DNA of 64,000 bases from Brienomyrus brachyistius (lineage: Eukaryota; Chordata; Actinopteri; Osteoglossiformes; Mormyridae), in the NCBI RefSeq assembly GCF_023856365.1, contig NC_064550.1, positions 18,477,629-18,541,628 of the forward strand, given 5' to 3'. Positions 43,101-55,100 of this stretch are shown here, in pieces. The notes below the pieces were generated by a model. The model was not told the DNA's origin and ran no database searches. It worked only from the letters and a program-made list of their open reading frames with translations. Position 1 is the stretch's first letter, and each line of letters starts with the position of its first letter. A program made the translations under genes and the position numbers.

Positions 43101-46100
43101 TATCGGTCAGTATAAGAAGTGAGAATGCTTTGTAATGCATTATGAAGGTATTTATAGTGTATTGTAGATGAGCTTCATAGAGCATTCATAAAGCATAATA
43201 AACATGACCATAATGTGTTCCATCCATCCATCCATTTTCCAAACCGCTTATCCTACTGGGTCGCGGGGGGTCCGGAGCCTATCCCGGAAGCAATGGGCAC
43301 GAGGCAGGGAACAACCCAGGATGGGGGGCCAGCCCATCGCAGGGCACACTCACACACCAGTTACTCACACATGCACACCTATGGGCAATTTGGCAACTCC
43401 AATTAGCCTCAGCATGTTTTTGGACCGTGGGGGGAAACCGGAGTACCCGGAGGAAACCCCACGACGACATGGGGAGAACATGCAAACTCCACACACATGT
43501 AACCCAGGCGGAGACTCGAACCCGGGTCCCAGAGGTGTGAGGCAACAGTGCTAACCACTGCACCACCATGCCGCCCCCATAATGTGTTCTTTATTTATAA
43601 ATAGTTATAACTGTGTTTATAATACTTTATGAATGCATCATAATGTGTTACGAAAGTATCTATAATGCATTATAATGACTACCTTAAGTAAAGTGTTGCC
43701 AAATTTTCTGTCTATGTTTGAACAAAGTTTGAACAAAGAACATACACCACTCAACCATAACATTAAAACCACACATATTGACAGGTGAGGTGAGTAACAC
43801 TGACTGTCTCGTTACAATGGCATTATATATTAGCTAAGTTGATGTATTGGAAGCAGGAAAAATTGGCAAGCGTAAGACTTTGACAAGGGTCAAACTGTGA
43901 TGGCTAAACGACTGAGTCAGAGCATCTCCAAAATTACAGGTCTTGGGGTGTTCCCAGGATGCAGGGGTTAGTACCTACCGAATTGGTCCAATGGATTGCC
44001 AACTGGCAAATCGCGATGGGGTCATGGTAGCACAAGACTCACTGCTATGCATGGGAAGCAAAGACTAGCCCGCCTGGTCCAATCCTACCAGAGAGGTAAT
44101 GTAGCACAAATTGCTGATAAATGGTGGCTATGATAGAAAGATGTCAGAACACAAAGTGCATCACAGCTTGCTGCGTATGGGTTCGCGTAACCGCAGACCA
44201 GTCAGAGTGCCCATGCTGACTCCTGTCTACCACCAAGAGCGCCTACAATGGGCACGTCAGCGTCAGAACTGGACCATGGAGCAATGGAAGAAGGTGGCCT
44301 AGTCTGATGAGTCATGTTTTCTGTTACATCATGCGGATGGCCAGGTGCATGTGCGTCGTTTACCTGAGGAAGAGATGGCACTGGGATGCATTATGGGAAG
44401 TCAAGCTGGAAGAGGCAGTGTGATGCTCTGCTGGGAAACCTTCGGTCCTGGCATTCATGTGGATGGTACTTTGACACGTACCACCTACCTAAGCATTGTT
44501 GCAGACCAAGTACACCTCTTCATGGCAACAGTATTCCCCGATGGCAACAGCCTCTTTCAGCAGGATAATGGACCCTGTCACACTGTAAAAAATGTGCAAG
44601 AATGGTTTGAGGAACACAAAAAGAGTTCAAGACGTTGACTTGACCTACAAATTCCCCAGATCTCAATCTGATCGAGCAGCTGTGGGATGTGATGGACAAA
44701 CAAGTGCAATCGACCTCACAACTTACAGGACGTAAAGGATATGCTGCTATCCTCTTGGTGCCAGATACCACAGGATACATTCAGAGGTCTTGTGGAGTTC
44801 ACGCCTCAATGGGTCAGAGATGCCAGCAATGTTAGGCAGGTGGTTTTAATATTATGACTGATTGGTGTATGTCTTGTGTAACACAAGCTCAGATATGATT
44901 TTGGTCAGCTGTTTTCAGGCATTGTATTTGTAGTTTAACCGAGGAACCACAACTGGTTCTGCTTCTTTATTGTTTCCTCGAGGCAACACAGGAGGTGCAC
45001 AGGAACTTATGAGCAGTCAGACTCCAGACTATGAGTGAGGAAACATGGTGGGAGTCACCATTTCACATTCCTCCGTAATAGGTTAGTGTTAGTCAGCCCT
45101 GTATGCAGTCGTTCAGGTTAGCGAGTATGTGCGCTTCTTAGCCGGGAATGGGGTGGGAAGGTTCAGAAGGGAGTGGCAGGGAACACCCACCTGACCTTGT
45201 CCTTTTGGCTGTGGGTCTGGGAAATAGTGGAATGACAGTAAGTGGATTTCCCCCTACCCTCCTATTTAGGTCTATACATTGTCCTTTTATTAAACAAACT
45301 AAATAACCTTATGCTATTTATCTTATTTACACAACAGCTTGTCATTTTTGTCTCTACACAGTCGCGCGTTTACAATTCTCCTCTGTTCTCTGTATCGCGC
45401 ATGGCGTAGCTCCGCCCCGATGCGCACACAGACACGTGCGTGCACACAGGTGACTGAGAGTGCACGATCATATACATTATATATATATATGCGTGCCTGG
45501 GTCACATGTGTGCAGAGTTTGCATGTTATCCCCATGTCATCGTGGGGTTTCCTCCAGGTACTCCGGATTCCCCCCACAGTCAAAAAACATGCTGAGGCTA
45601 ATTGGAGTTGCTAAATTGCCCGTAGGTGTGCCTGTGTGAGTGAATGGTGTGTGAGTGTGCCCTGCGATGGGCTGGCCCCCCATCCTGGGTTGTTCCCTGC
45701 CTCGTGTCCATTGCTTCCGGGACCCCCCGCGACCCAGTAGGATAAGCGGTTTGGAAAATGGATGGATGGATGGATGGATGGATAAATAAAGAAATATTCT
45801 GATGTTTAGTTCAGTTGTTATATTGACTGCTGTCATTAAAAAAGACACATGAACACCATGAATCCTGTCGGTGTCTGTCTCCCCCCCCCAATGTATACAT
45901 TGTGCCAGTCCAAAGTAATACACTGCAAACTAAATGTAGCATAAAGTAAGGGATGAAATTGACAGGTTCTAGTAGGACAAGGTGGGAGAATCTGGGCCAC
46001 ACAGCACAGAGGACAGAAGTATGACTGTCCCTGTGTGCACAATAAACAGTATTGTGATTTGATGTTTTTACATCAAAGTCTGTGTGTTTGGACAACAGCT

Positions 46101-49100
46101 GTTAGGAAGTTTTCCTGCATGTGCATGTGGGTGCTTCTATGACAACACTGTGTTGACCTGTGTCCTTTTACTGATTAGAGAGACTGCATTCACACACACA
46201 CACACACACACACACCCTTAGGTCTGAGCTTGAGCACCATTGCCCTTTCCACTACCCATGCTTGGCTGTCAGGGTTTATTTCCCCACCATTTTCTTCCCC
46301 ACCACTATACCCAAGTATAGCACCAATTTCTTCTTCCCATCTAAATATCCAACCATCTATTTTCTGAAACTGCTTTCCTATTCAGGGTCACGGGGGCTGG
46401 GTCCAGGATGTGGCACCAACCCATTGCAGGGTGCACTTACACACACCCACCCACCTATGTGCAATTTGTTAACTCCAGTTAGCCTCAGCATGTTTTTGGA
46501 CTGTAACCGGAGTACCCAGAGGAAACCCCAGGATGGCACAGGGAGAACATGCAAACTCCGCACACATGGAACCCTAGCACCACCATCTGCCCCTCCCCCC
46601 TCAAAATGTCACATGGGTAATTTCACTTGTCTCACCTGGACAGCCTCACACATACTATTGTGTGTTCAGTGTATATTCATCGGCATGTGCAATTATATAC
46701 ATGCATAAATGTTGGCCAAGAGTGTATATGTGTTGTGAGCGTTTATGTTCATATCGTATGTGTGTGTGTATCCTTTGGGAATGTGGTTGTGCACATGGAC
46801 ATGTCATAAGTAGTGAAATGGATGAGAATGCATGTTTGCTGACAAAAAAAAAAAACCTCATCATTTTACAAAACATAATAAGCAAAATAAGCGAAATAAT
46901 TTCACCTGGAAATTTCTCTCTCATAAAATAAGATCTTCAGAATTTAGATTAAAGATCTCAACTTAGTTTTTTTTTTGCAGCTCAGTGAAACACCACATGT
47001 CTACGGTAACCATCTGACTTCCTGTCAGCCCGCAGGCTCACCAGTGTGTTCCGTGGCTCACCGCTGATGTTGAGGGCTGGAAGAGGCACATTCCATTCCC
47101 TACAAGGACGGTGGTTATGGAATGTTGAGAGTGCAGATCATGTGGCAAAACAAACGAACTCACATTTATGTCAGCATATATTTACATGTCCACACATGAA
47201 GTGTGAATCACATGCAGTTGAAAGGTAAAAAGGCACAAAGGTACTTGTGTGTCTTACTGCACTATTCCTGACTTAGTTGGCCTACCAAGGCACGAAGATA
47301 ATCCTTAATGTCCTTTGGCAGGGGTGTCAAACTCCAGTCCTGGGGGGCCGGATCTCTGTGTAGCTTAGTTCTTCCCTTTTTCCACCACAAATGATTCAGC
47401 TCAAGAGTTGTGTGGTAATTAGTGCAAGGTGGTGCAAGGAGTTGAATCTGGTGTGTTAAATGAGGAGAAACCCAAAAATGTGTAGGGCTCCAGCCCCCCA
47501 GGACTGGAGTTTGACACCCCTGTCCTATAGTGCGTTTAAGGTTCATTTGGCATTTGACAGAAGGGGATTACCAGTATAGTAAACCTCTTATTTCTGTTGG
47601 ACATGGATTGAAGAAGGAAACGGTTGCATCCTGGCAGGGGCGGGATTGAGTCTCAGTGAGCCAGCAGTGCATATCTGCCCCTTTAACTACCTGCCACTGC
47701 AAGAAAGCCAGCAGCCTTTTTAGACACTGCACAAGTCTGAAACAACAATGAAAAGGAAAAAGCCCAAGTCTTTAATGTAAACAATCTCAGATGTCCAGAT
47801 ATAGACCAGTATATACAGCTAATACTGAGTAGAACAAACCTTTGCCTCCAGAACCACATCAAGGGTCAACATCCTGCACACAGCTGCTGTTCAGATCTGT
47901 TATTTTTTGGACTTGTGACTTTCCTTTTAGCTTTTACCAGTCTCTTCATTCTCCAGTAACCTCTGTCATGGCAAAGGTGTTTACAGACATTGACTGGAAG
48001 TTTTTTTTTGTTACCCAATTCTCTGTCGACACTCTAGACAATGTAGTATGTGAAAGATCTCATGAGGGTGACTGTTTCTGAGAAGCTGGACCCATCACTT
48101 ATGGCACCAACAATCGCACCGTGCTTAAAACCGCTTAGATCAGGCATCTTAGCTGCTATAATATTTAAGCAAACAGTAAGAGAACGTCTTGATCCTTCCT
48201 GAATTCTGTATGTATTCAGCTGCAGCTACAACATTTACTGTTTGCGGGATCAGGCTGTTTGTATTAGCAAGCGGGTGGACATAATAAACTGCCCACTGAG
48301 TGCATATAGAAATTATGAAGTATAAGTTCATCTAACAAATGCCACAATCTACAACAATAGTCATGGTAAATTTGTAATGTTAAATGATAGCCTCTAGCTC
48401 TGGGTATCCCCGAGATATAACATAAAATCACATTACCCCTTCAGTACCTGTCTGAAGTACTAAAACAGCAATGTTAAGGGCACACCCCTCAGGCAGCAGT
48501 ACATGGCATTCACACTGTATATGCAAGGATATAACTCCCCTGAGTATCCCGCTGAGACAGCAAGGTTAAGGACACTGCCCCACCACAAAGCTGTCTATTA
48601 TTCTTCAACAGTAAGTTAAGGACATATCAACTCCAGGTAGCTGTCTGCAGGTCTCAGAAACTTAAGGATACAGAACCTGGCCCCAATGTACCTCAGTTTG
48701 CTGTGCAGCAAAGGGGTCAAACAAAGTGTCAGGAACCAAAGTGCCATGGTGGGGAATCTCTACACACTAAGAGGAGAGGCAGAACTAAATCTGGGCAAAC
48801 TTTCTCCTCGCAAACACTGCCAGGCACTACAATAGCTCTTACAGGCACCGCATAGCTCTGACAGGCACTAGCATAGCTCTTACAGGCACTAGCATAGCTC
48901 TGACAGGCACTAGCATAGCTCTTACAGGCACTAGCATAGCTCTGACAGGCACTAACATAGCTCTGACAGGCACTACAATAGCTCTTACAGGCACTGCATA
49001 GCTCTGACAGGCACTGCATAGCTCTGACAGACACTAACATAGCTCTTACAGGCACTAGCATAGCTCTGACAGGCACTAGCATAGCTCTGACAGGCACTAG

Positions 49101-52100
49101 CATAGCTCTGACAGGCACTAGCATAGCTCTGACAGGCACTAGCATAGCTCTGACAGGCACTACAATAGCTCTTACAGGCACTGCATAGCTCTGACAGGCA
49201 CTAGCATTGCTCTGACAAGCACTAGCATAGCTCTGACAGGCACTAGCATAGCTCTGACAGGCACTAGCATAGCTCTGAGAGGCACTAGCATAGCTCTGAG
49301 AGGCACTGCATAGCTCTGAGGGGCACTAGCATAGCTCTGAGAGGCACTGCATAGCTCTGACAGGCGCTGCGTACCTCTGACAGGCGCTGCGTACCTCTGA
49401 CAGGCACTAGTATAGCTCTGAGAGGCACTGCATAGCTCTGAGAGGCACTAGCATAGCTCTGAGAGGCACTGCATAGCTCTGAGAGGCACTGCATAGCTCT
49501 GACAGGCACTAGCATAGCTCTGAGAGGCACTGCATAGCTCTGACAGGCGCTGCGTACCTCTGACAGGCACTAGTATAGCTCTGAGAGGCACTAGCATAGC
49601 TCTGACAGGCACCGCATAGCTCTGACAGGCACTAGCATTGCTCTGACAGGCACTAGCATTGCTCTGACAGGCACTAGCATAGCTCTGACAGGCACTAGCA
49701 TAGCTCTGACAGGCACTAGCATAGCTGACAGACACTGCATAGCTCTGAGAGACACTGCATAGCTCAGACAGGCACTAGCATAGCTGACAGACACTGCATA
49801 GCTCTGACAGGCACTAGCATAGCTGACAGACACTGCATAGCTCTGACAGGCACTGCATAGCTCTGACAGGCACTAGCATAGCTCTGAGAGGCACTGCATA
49901 GCTCTGAGAGGCACTGCATAGCTCTGAGAGGCACTGCATAGCTCTTACAGGCACTAGCATAGCTCTGAGAGGCACTGCATAGCTCTGACAGGCGCTGCGT
50001 ACCTCTGACAGGCACTAGTATAGCTCTGAGAGGCACTACATAGCTCTGAGAGGTTATGCATAGCTCTAAGAGGCACTGCACAGCTCTGACAGGCACTAGC
50101 ATAGCTCTGACAGGCAGTAGCATAGCTCTGAGAGGCACTGCATAGCTCTCACATGCACTAGCATAGCTCTCACAGGCACCACATAGCTCTGAGAGGTTAT
50201 GCATAGCTCTAAGAGGCACTGCACAGCTCTGACAGGCACCACATAGCTCTGAGAGGTTATGCATAGCTCTAAGAGGCACTGCACAGCTCTGACAGACACT
50301 AGCATAGCTTTGACAGGCAGTAGCATAGCTCTGACAGACACTGCGTAGCTCTGGTGTATGATGGCCTAGAACAAGGTCACTGCTGAGCCTTGCTGCAGTC
50401 TAATGCCAGAGGTGATGTTCTGCTGAGATATACAAACACACTTCTGTAATCCATCGACTCAGTGTGGCCCCAGCTGTGGCCCCAGCTGTTCTGCCCCTTT
50501 CCCTACGCTATGCGGGAAAGGGGCAGAACAGCTGGGGCCACACTGAGTCGATGGATTACAGAAGTGTGTTTGTATATCTCAGCACATGTCAAATGGGCAA
50601 TGGATATAAACGTGCACAGAACAAAGTGGTCTCATAACAATAATGTTGTAGTAAAAAGTTTTTTTAGTAATTCAGTTGACTTCAGTTAAAAAACAGCCCC
50701 ACCCAATTTTGTTGTGTCAAGTTCAAGATTACTCATCATGAGAAGAATTATGCCTCAGACTGTATTTAACGTTTTATTTATTAATTATTGATTCAGATTT
50801 TCCACACAGTGTAAGCAGTCAAGGCACAAATTTAATGGAACCTCGCCTTCATCACTGGCCTCCCTGTTGACTTGTCTCAAAAACTAAAGGTGCACAACAT
50901 TGGCTGCACCTTCCAACCTGAAGTCGGATTCTGTACTGTCACAGTGCCCATGATGACCCACGGATAGTGGCTACAGGTCAGACAACCAGCACTGATGAGC
51001 CACAATGTTATGGATAGAACACAGTGTTCAGATGAATGGGAAGAATTACATGTAATGTAGGGGCAGCAATCATGAGGCATAAGCACTGAGTTAACAGACA
51101 GCTAGCAAAGTGAATTGGTGCTGGAAAGGTGGTTGCCTCCATACCAAGAGGCTACACTGCAGTTGCACATGTGGCAGGGCACATTTTTGACATTCTTAAG
51201 CAATGAACAGTTCATTTCTAGGTAAAAATGCGAACACGAATGCCATTCCATGACATATGACTAAACTCCACCCCCTAGTGCCCACGAGTTTTCCAAGGTC
51301 CCACCCACCACCTTATCACTCATTGAGTTTTGATTGGCACCTACATTTCAGGATGCTCTGCAATAACCCCAGGAGGATGGTTTCCATGGAGTTAACACAG
51401 AGATGACCTCAACACTCAAGTTCTGTAGGGTTCGGACAACATTCAGCTAAAAGTAACGTCACACTGAAAACTAAATGACAGGAGATGCCTCCAAATCTTC
51501 CCTGACATAAATCCTGCTGTGCTCAACAGTGAAGGACTTGGCAGCAAACTCCGTTGACTGGCTGAAGATTCACCTTACGCAGTGACAATGACAATTTCTG
51601 TAACTAGACTCACAACGAGGTAGTTGCAGGGCAGCTGCGAGGGCAAAGTGGCCACTGTACCTTTAAGCAAAGTACTTGCTTAACTTTAAATGCTTCAGGA
51701 AATCGCATGAGTCAGGCTTTAATTAAGGTGCATTCTCTTGCAGGTCTCAAGCCCCTTGGGGGCCAGAGTTTACCACCTCCATACTTTGCTAACCACACAC
51801 CATAAATATTGTTGTAGTAATGAGTTTGGGACTTTAAAATGAATTTAAATTTACCTTGACAACCCGGCCCTAAAGACCGTACATGTTACTTAAACAGATG
51901 AGCAACAGTAGATGTGCCGACAGAATACGTTACCAAGGGGATGGAAGGAATTCTTTCTCACGCCCAATCAAACAGGTTCAATATATAATGTCTGTTTATT
52001 TCTGGCCTTTCACATAGCTGCCCCAGCCCTTGAAATAGGGTTGTGACAGAGATAGCTCTCACTTCCACATCATTACACTTCGCTTGCATCAACGGAAAGC

Positions 52101-55100
52101 ATTATGTGGACAACGCCCAAGCCCTCAAGCCTGACTGTGCCATGCAATGATGGCATTGTCTTCTCTAGAACAGGTATGCAAGCTCCCAGGGACTCCCAAC
52201 CAATGGACGAAGGTGAAAGGTATTCAAGGCAACTATAGACAACAGATTCATTCGATGACTAATACTATTAATGAAAATGTGGAATATAGCTTGAAACTAT
52301 GTTAATATGTATCATTTCTATCCTGAGGGTGGTGTTCTTTGCTGGTGCTTTCCTCCATATCTGTAAATTCCACAGTTCTGTGTGAATATTCACGTACAGT
52401 CATCCATCAACTTCCATCCTATCGAGTAACGTCCAATCATACTTAATAAAATTCATCGAGAAATATCCAAAGCGGACATAGAAGATGTTAGTGGACATAT
52501 TTTATGTGAAATGTCACAAGAACCAAAACACACCAATTGTGCTGCCACTATAGAGGTTTACTTAAATGTTTGTCATATTGAATCTTATGTTATACAGCAT
52601 ATTTGACTTCTCCCCTATAATGATTGAGATACATCCAGATTGATTAGGTCCTCATTTACCAGGATGAAATTCAGACATAAGTCAATGAACAGCTGTATTC
52701 CAGTTGCTTCTTAGAGTCTGAAGATATAGTTAGAGTGAACCAGCGATTATTCATTATGCAAATAAGTGGAAATAAACTGCATGAGAAAGACCTGTGATGG
52801 ACCAAGTGTGGCTGGCGATGGACAGGAACTTGATCAGCACCATTCTAGTGGGCTTTAGTGGCTATTGAAGATGGATAAACAAGGAAAAAAATCAGTTCTA
52901 TACAAAATTATACATAAAAGTGGAATATGATAATAAAAATGACACCCTCCTGATCCCAAAGAAACTGCTGGTCTCAACAAAATACGAAACAGTTTTTTGG
53001 AAAGTTTTTCTGTTGTGAACTTTTGTCTTGTGCTTCTGTCCCCCCCTTGTGGCAGTTTGGCAGTACTGCTATAGATCTTTTTGTCACCATATGATACTTA
53101 GAAACTTCGATAGATTAAACCAGTTGAATATAAAGAGTCACAGTCACAGAGGACTGGTTGGTTGAAACAAAATCTTGGTCTGGAATTGTACTCTCTGGAC
53201 TTGAAATCTCCACCTCTGGATATACTTCACTGGACCACATATTTCTTTAGGTGCAGGCAAATATGATGCACTTGCACTACATGTGATTTTTTTTCAAAAA
53301 GACAATATAATATTAATGGAATATAAATCATTACATTTTCTCAGACACCTCAACAATAATAAGTCTGTGCACCCACTAAACCACTATGTCACAGAATTGT
53401 ACCAGACACAGTTTCCACTGGCCCTGGTTGTACAGCAATAATGTTTCTGCTTCTCTGAATTTACAGTCCTTTGTTGTTTAAATGAAGCTATGTCGCCACC
53501 TAAAGGTTGAAAATCTACATTGCAGTACGTGACGGTAGTGTTCTTATGTCCTTGACTCCACTCTCTGTGTGTGAACCATGCATGCTCTGCCCATGTTACA
53601 TGGGTTTCCTGTAGGTACTCTGCTTTTCCCCCCACGAAAGACACAAATCGAGACTGACTGACATCTCGGTATTTGCCATGATGCATGACTGTATGTATGA
53701 GTGAGTGTGTGTGTGCCCTGCAATGGAATACCATCCCACCCATCAGCCTTATGCCCAGTGTTGCCTAAGACAGACTTATTTCCCCTTTCCCACTAACCCT
53801 CACTAAAGTAACTGCTTAAAAGATGGATGGTTGGATGAATTTTCTCATGACTGCAAAAATCCAAAAGTTCTGAGTCAGACCTAAATGTCTGCAACCCCTT
53901 TATGCACCCACTAGAATACATTACAGAGTTCGGGCAAATGCCTTCTTTAAACACTGAAGGTCAAACTGCTGTAGCCCTTTCTGTCATAACTAACAGACCA
54001 TTCCTCTGGCCTTACCAGGAACAAAGAAAAGAAGCTGTTTTAATTAAACACAGAACAATTCTTCAGTGCTTTCCTAAAGACCCTTCTCAGCTAAGATAAC
54101 CTTCACAGCGAAAAAGAATATTCTACCCTAGGGCTTCTTGATTATGGCAGAAATCATAATCACATTTAATTTGGTCAATATTGCCATTTACTGTCCATTC
54201 TCTCCAAATTGCAGTTTCATAACACTGCAATTAGTCAGCAAAAGGAAGTGGGGGAAGCATGATGTGCCAACATTCAGATTCAGTTTTGGCACATCACCTA
54301 GAACAGGCTATAATCCCAATTCTGAACCGACTGACAAAAGGGTACAGCCAGCCAACTGTAAGCATGCACAGTAACAGGACAGAATTCGCCGGGAATCGCA
54401 TCCCCATTCTCACATAAAGATTTAAACTAAGTAGCAGGTACAATCCCCTGACACACCTGAATTTATGAATGTCAAATGGATTGAACTTTATTCTAGGCTG
54501 TTAGCGGACACTTTCGAGGCCATACCAGCACACTTCCGACATGACCCAGTTCAAGGTAAACTATGACAACTATGAATGATGCATCTGGGCAGAAGTTCAC
54601 CTTCCACAAAGTAGGGCCCAAACTAGCTGTGAACAGGGGGACACTGAGGCATCTTACCGTACTGTCTGGGCCAGGGGACACCAGGCGACCTGCGCTGGCT
54701 CTCTCCCACGAGCGGCAGGTGCTGCCAATGGCCTCCTGTGTGGAGCTGCGTGCGATGGCAAAGCCAGAACGGCTAGTGCGAAAGGCGTCCATTGTCTGTC
54801 CTGCCCGGCTCCGGCCAGATGACCGGGTCTCGTCATAGTCCTGTCGGCTGGTTCCTGGGGAGCCAGGGGGGTCGGCTAGACCCAGGGAGGTCAGGTCTCG
54901 CGTCAGGTCTGTCTGGCTCACGGACCTGCGCCGGCTCAGGGATAGCCGGGGGGAGGCCCCCGGGGATGCAGAAAGATAGCCAGGCCTGGCTGGAGAATGG
55001 CTGTAGGCAGGGCACCCCCCGCCCCCGTTCAGGCCTCCAAGGCCATAGTCCCTCATCGGTGCCCTGCTCAGGCTTTCGCTGCGACGTCCATTCAGCAGTT

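Larger units (their letters stand above)
42806..43700. mobile_element. palindromic MITE interrupted by a LINE fragment and a SINE
   Basis: The outer ends are inverted: ATACTTTACTTAAAGCAGTC (from 42808) against GACTACCTTAAGTAAAGTG (to 43695). Both lead into palindromic GCATTATA motifs. Inner blocks such as GCATTATGAAGGTATTTATA and TATAAATACCTTCATTATGC are also inverted copies. A LINE 3' fragment (42856-42942) and a complete SINE (43221-43576) lie inside it. Confidence 0.75.

Noticed and set aside
46262..46708. 148-codon plus-strand open frame
   Set aside because: Its middle half is a diverged SINE. No domain is present.
48729..50341. Several Ser/Ala/Cys/Tyr-rich repeat proteins on the minus strand
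   Set aside because: They are translations of the 20/21-bp satellite, and the frames shift with each 20-base unit.
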